From Rhodocyclales bacterium (GTDB taxonomy: Bacteria > Pseudomonadota > Gammaproteobacteria > Burkholderiales > Rhodocyclaceae): DNA of 11,128 bases. Each line of letters begins with the position of its first letter. Within the stretch, counting starts at the first letter, position 1. Below, piece by piece: positions 8,315 through 11,128 of the stretch. Location: assembly GCA_021286885.1 (NCBI GenBank), contig JAJTBM010000059.1, positions 1-11,128 on the forward strand. The letters are read 5' to 3'. The position numbers and the translations under genes were made by a program. The notes under the pieces were generated by a model. That model did no database searches. It was not told the origin of the DNA and worked only from the letters and a program-made list of their open reading frames with translations.

Positions 8315-8341
8315 GTATCGGAACCAAGCAGACAAACTTGA
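8315..8341 (-). promoter_or_regulatory. Sigma-28 (FliA) flagellar-class promoter of the chemoreceptor
   Basis: On the minus strand TCAAGTTT (8341-8334) is followed, after exactly 11 bases, by TCCGATAC (8322-8315). The FliA consensus is TAAAGTTT-N11-GCCGATAA, so 13 of 16 positions agree and the spacing is exact. Transcription would begin near 8307 and give a leader of about 40 bases before the GGAGGT and ATG at 8267. It lies between the lolD stop and the receptor start, so the receptor has its own flagellar-regulon control separate from lolCD. Confidence 0.82.
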
Positions 8342-8389
8342 GCCCGCCCAGCCCGCGAAAATGCGATACAAATTAGCGCACCTTGCTTC

Positions 8390-9100
8390 TCAGCCCGCCA
8401 CCAAGCACCCATCCTGCAGTTGCAGACTGCGGGTGGCCTGGGCCGCAAGCCGGTTGTCGTGGGTGACGATGATGAAGCTGGTGCCCTGATCCCGGGCCAG
8501 GCCCAGCATCAGCTCAAACACTTTGTCGGCGGTCTGGCGGTCCAGGTTGCCGGTGGGCTCGTCGGCCAGCACGCAAGCCGGACGCGTCACCAGCGCACGG
8601 GCGATGGCGGCGCGCTGGCGTTCGCCCCCGGAAAGCTCGGCGGGGGTGTGATCCAGGCGGTGGCCCAGCCCCACCGCCTCCAGGGTGGCCTTGGCCTGGG
8701 CCAGGGCCTCAGGGCGCTTCATGCGGCGCACCAGCAGGGGCATGGCCACGTTTTCGAGGGCGGTGAATTCGGCCAGCAGGTGGTGAAACTGATACACGAA
8801 GCCCAGCGATTCATTACGCAGCCGGCCCCGCTCCTTGTCGGAGATGCTGGAAAAATCCCGCCCAAGCAGGCGCACCGCGCCCCGGCTGGGCACATCCAGC
8901 CCCCCCAGCAGGTGCAGCAGGGTGCTCTTGCCGGAGCCCGATGAACCCACAATCGCCAGTTGCTCGCCCCGCCGCACCGCGAGGCTCACCCCCCGCAGCA
9001 CATCCACGGCGGCGGCGCCTTCGCGGAAGGTCTTGCCCAGATCGGTGCATTCAAGCACCAGGCCCCCGTCGGCGGGCTGAATCACTTGGGTTTCACTCAT
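8390..9100 (-). CDS. lolD: Lipoprotein-releasing ABC transporter ATPase LolD
   Basis: This 236-residue ABC ATPase energises release of outer-membrane-destined lipoproteins from the inner membrane to LolA. Walker A is GSSGSGKST (52-60), the Q-loop lies in FVYQFHHLL (101-109), the signature is LSGGERQR (156-163), Walker B is CVLADE (176-181) and the switch His is in VTHD (212-215). The FVYQFHHLL sequence is characteristic of LolD among related export ATPases such as MacB or FtsE. The start ATG (9100-9098) overlaps the lolC stop by eight bases, typical of a tightly coupled lolC-lolD unit. Length is normal. The gene is followed by the chemoreceptor, which has its own promoter. Confidence 0.95.
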   Translation of the reverse strand: MSETQVIQPADGGLVLECTDLGKTFREGAAAVDVLRGVSLAVRRGEQLAIVGSSGSGKSTLLHLLGGLDVPSRGAVRLLGRDFSSISDKERGRLRNESLGFVYQFHHLLAEFTALENVAMPLLVRRMKRPEALAQAKATLEAVGLGHRLDHTPAELSGGERQRAAIARALVTRPACVLADEPTGNLDRQTADKVFELMLGLARDQGTSFIIVTHDNRLAAQATRSLQLQDGCLVAG

Positions 9101-10331
9101 AGCGCAGGGCCTCCGCCGGGTTGAGGCGGGACGCCCGCCAGCTGGGATACAGGGTGGCCACCAGGGTCAGCACAAAGGATACGGCGGTAATCGCGATCAC
9201 ATCGCCCCACTGCAGTTCAGAGGGCAGATCGGAGATGTAATACACGTCCTTGGACAGGAACTGGATGCCCAGGAGGCGCTCGATGGCCGGCACCACCACG
9301 TCGATGTTGAGGGCCAGACTCACCCCGCCGGCCACGCCCAGACCCAGGCCAATGAAGCCGATCAGGGCCCCCTGGATCACAAAAATGGCCATGATCGAAC
9401 CCGGGCTGGCCCCCAGGGTGCGCAGGATGGCAATGTCGGCCTGCTTGTCCTGCACTGCCATGACCAGGGTCGAGACAATATTGAAGGCCGCCACCGCCAC
9501 GATGAGCAGCAGGATGATGAACATCACGTTCTTCTCGATCTGCACCGCCCGGAAGAAATTGGCGTGGCTGCGCGTCCAGTCGGAGGCCATGGCATCGGCG
9601 TCCAGGTATTTGGCCAGCTCGTGGGACACCCGGGGCGCGGCAAACAGATCGTCGATCTTGAGGCGCACCCCGCTCACCCGGTCTTCCATCCGGTACAGGG
9701 TCTGGGCGTCCTGCATGTGGATCAGGGCCAGGCTGGAGTCGTACTCGAACATCCCCACCTCAAAGATGCCCACCACCTGAAACTGCTTGAGCCGGGGCAG
9801 GATGGCCGCTGGCGTCACCAGGCCCTGGGGCGCAATCAGCGTCACCTTGTCGCCGGGCATCACATGCAGGGCCCGGGCCAGGTCGGCCCCCAGGCCCGGC
9901 GGGAGATCCTCCAGGCGGCCCGACTTCATGTGCTGGGCGAAATCGGCCACCTTGTCCTCGGCATCCGGCAACACCCCCCGGATCAGCGAGCCGCGTACCG
10001 ACTGGTCAAAAGACAACATCCCCTGGGCCTGGACAAAGGGCGCGCTGGCCAGCACTCGGGGGTGCTTGGACACCTCGTCCGCCACCCGCTGCCAGTTGTT
10101 CAACTCCCCATCGTAGCCACTCACCTGGACGTGGGAAGCCACCCCCAGGATGCGGGTACGCAGCTCCCGCTGGAAGCCGTTCATCACCGAGAGCACCACA
10201 ATCAGGGCCGCCACACCAAGGGCAATCCCCAGCATGGACACCATGGAAATGAAGGATATGAAGCGATTGCCACCCTGGGCACGCCGCTTGGAGCGGGTAT
10301 AGCGCAGGCCAACCAGAAATTCGTAAGACAT
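9093..10331 (-). CDS. lolC: Lipoprotein-releasing ABC transporter permease LolC/LolE family
   Basis: This 412-residue inner-membrane permease has the standard LolC/E layout: TM1 (26-50), a large periplasmic domain (about 51-267), then TM2 (268-292), TM3 (313-340) and TM4 (377-397). The cytoplasmic coupling segment [17 protein letters not shown] (293-309) and the C-terminal [11 protein letters not shown] (402-412) are strong family marks. The periplasmic [14 protein letters not shown] stretch (171-184) sits where the LolA-contacting hook lies in LolC. Only one permease gene is next to lolD. Either a LolE partner is encoded elsewhere or this is a LolF-type subunit working as a homodimer, so the symbol lolC is provisional between those. 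It overlaps lolD by eight bases. No clear promoter element is seen in the 257-base gap upstream. Confidence 0.93.
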   Translation of the reverse strand: MSYEFLVGLRYTRSKRRAQGGNRFISFISMVSMLGIALGVAALIVVLSVMNGFQRELRTRILGVASHVQVSGYDGELNNWQRVADEVSKHPRVLASAPFVQAQGMLSFDQSVRGSLIRGVLPDAEDKVADFAQHMKSGRLEDLPPGLGADLARALHVMPGDKVTLIAPQGLVTPAAILPRLKQFQVVGIFEVGMFEYDSSLALIHMQDAQTLYRMEDRVSGVRLKIDDLFAAPRVSHELAKYLDADAMASDWTRSHANFFRAVQIEKNVMFIILLLIVAVAAFNIVSTLVMAVQDKQADIAILRTLGASPGSIMAIFVIQGALIGFIGLGLGVAGGVSLALNIDVVVPAIERLLGIQFLSKDVYYISDLPSELQWGDVIAITAVSFVLTLVATLYPSWRASRLNPAEALRYE

Positions 10332-10538
10332 GGAAACCCGTTCGGAAAACGCCCGAGACTGGCGCAGGCGCGCATTGTGCCGGACTTGGCCAAGCGGGGG
10401 TATCCCGAAAGTGCATCAAAACACGGCAAAGCTGTGCAGAAGTGGCGCCGAATCCATTCCAAAAGAATAGTTCCTTTAAAAATCGACACGCGCTGCTTTT
10501 TGCTGGAAGGGGCTGGCTAGAATCCGTCGGCGTTTTAC

Positions 10539-10552
10539 ACAAATACATTTGT
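10539..10552. promoter_or_regulatory. Inverted repeat in the divergent gap, possible operator
   Basis: ACAAAT-AC-ATTTGT is a perfect 6+2+6 palindrome inside an AT-rich patch of a GC-rich genome, 37 bases before the plus-strand lipoprotein start. The divergent gap (10332-10588) holds lolC's upstream region and this one. A TAGAAT (10518-10523) could be a -10 element for the plus strand, but its -35 is poor. The palindrome could bind a dimeric regulator or be chance in AT-rich DNA. Confidence 0.3.
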
Positions 10553-10588
10553 TTTCAAAAGTTTGCACCAACCCCCAAGCTACGGACA

Positions 10589-11128
10589 ATGCGCACCATG
10601 ACCGCTATCCCCTCTTTCAGCTCTCCGTCCCGCCTCCTGACCACCCTCGCCCTGGGCAGCAGCCTGCTGACCCTGAGCGGCTGTGCCAACATGCAGATGG
10701 GGGCTGAAGAAGCCAAGACCACCGCCACCGGATCAGCCGGCGGCGCCAATACCCAGAACGCCAACGCCAAACTCGAAAAGTGCGATGCACCCCTGGGCAC
10801 CATCACCGTGGTGGAAGACACCAACGCGCCCTGGTACGGCATGCTCACCGGGCAAATGAAGCTGGGCTCCACCGTGCCGGTCATCAACGGCCTGACCGAC
10901 CGTTCGCACCCCTGCCAGATTCTGGCCGATCTGCAGACAATCGAGGAGCATTCCGGCCCGGTCGCCGGCAAGACGATCGCCTGGATCGGCGACGGCAACA
11001 ACGTCTGCCACAGCTTCATGCACGCGGCGCCCAAGTTCGGCTTCCACCTGAACGTCGCCTGTCCGGCGGAATACCACCCCGACCTGCGCGATCTGGAAAA
11101 GGGCGGCGCGGCCGTCACCCTGACCAGC
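10589..11128 (+). CDS. Chimeric frame: CsgG-type lipoprotein start joined to ornithine carbamoyltransferase core (partial)
   Basis: The frame is open for 180 codons to the window edge. Residues 1-32 form a lipoprotein signal with lipobox LSGC (29-32). The following Ala33 predicts outer-membrane sorting by the Lol system. Residues 61-98 ([30 protein letters not shown]) resemble the start of CsgG/HfaB-family lipoproteins, which normally go on to a QQSNCFVVVERG segment. Instead, from about residue 96 the sequence matches ornithine carbamoyltransferase: [13 protein letters not shown] (107-110), [19 protein letters not shown] (127-138). The carbamoyl-phosphate motif STRT and the whole N-terminal domain are missing, so this product could not be a normal ArgF enzyme. 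No frameshift or composition change marks the join. It is either a genuine gene fusion by rearrangement or an assembly chimera. The start could also be the second ATG (10598). Confidence 0.75.
   Translation, partial: MRTMTAIPSFSSPSRLLTTLALGSSLLTLSGCANMQMGAEEAKTTATGSAGGANTQNANAKLEKCDAPLGTITVVEDTNAPWYGMLTGQMKLGSTVPVINGLTDRSHPCQILADLQTIEEHSGPVAGKTIAWIGDGNNVCHSFMHAAPKFGFHLNVACPAEYHPDLRDLEKGGAAVTLTS

Noticed and set aside
6168..8489. A 773-codon plus-strand open frame covering the whole chemoreceptor gene
   Set aside because: It is the antisense shadow of a clear chemoreceptor with HAMP and signalling domains; its His/Gly/Gln-rich composition has no domain logic, and such frames arise from GC-rich codon bias.
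10332..10588. A clear sigma-70 promoter for lolC in the divergent gap
   Set aside because: Several weak -35/-10 pairs can be drawn on the minus strand, but none has both a good match and 16-18 base spacing, so I list none.

Overview
The window is a GC-rich, gene-dense bacterial chromosome segment. Gene content and protein style (LolC/LolD, ComEC with a fused metallo-beta-lactamase domain, DUF2062 and DUF599 membrane proteins, a large chemoreceptor, a CsgG-type lipoprotein start) suggest a motile betaproteobacterium, perhaps Rhodocyclales-like. That placement is inference from recognised families, not from a search.

Layout. Positions 1-86 hold the last codons of an unidentified plus-strand gene. 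Positions 98-371 are non-coding, with a strong minus-strand terminator (98-146) and a stretch that can fold into a rod-like RNA (about 195-323). A minus-strand cluster follows: comEC (4397 to 2049), an alpha/beta hydrolase (1981 to 1052) and a DUF599 membrane protein (1055 to 372), the last two overlapping by ATGA. Divergent from comEC is a plus-strand pair, a DUF2062 membrane protein (4487-5026) and a two-TM potassium channel with an RCK domain (5023-6105), also overlapping by ATGA. It ends at a perfect 18-bp-arm bidirectional terminator (6137-6188). A chemoreceptor converges on it from the minus strand (8267 to 6246) and has a sigma-28-type flagellar promoter at 8315-8341. Next are lolC and lolD on the minus strand (10331 to 8390), overlapping by 8 bases. 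At the right edge a plus-strand reading frame starts at 10589 and runs off the window.

How the genes relate. ComEC is the inner-membrane DNA uptake channel. LolC/LolD extract lipoproteins from the inner membrane for delivery to the outer membrane, and the divergent gene encodes a lipoprotein whose residue after the lipobox Cys is Ala, so it would be a Lol substrate. The chemoreceptor is tied to the flagellar regulon by its promoter.

The most striking observation is the right-edge frame. Its first 98 or so codons read as a CsgG-family lipoprotein. It then continues without a frame break into the ornithine-binding half of ornithine carbamoyltransferase (HPCQ motif, then a GDGNN-type segment). 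The switch falls at a Val-Pro-Val that fits both families, which points to a microhomology join: a real rearrangement or an assembly chimera. Other points of interest are a Shine-Dalgarno-preceded internal Met in the potassium channel, which could give a free RCK subunit as in MthK, and the structured intergenic region near the left edge.
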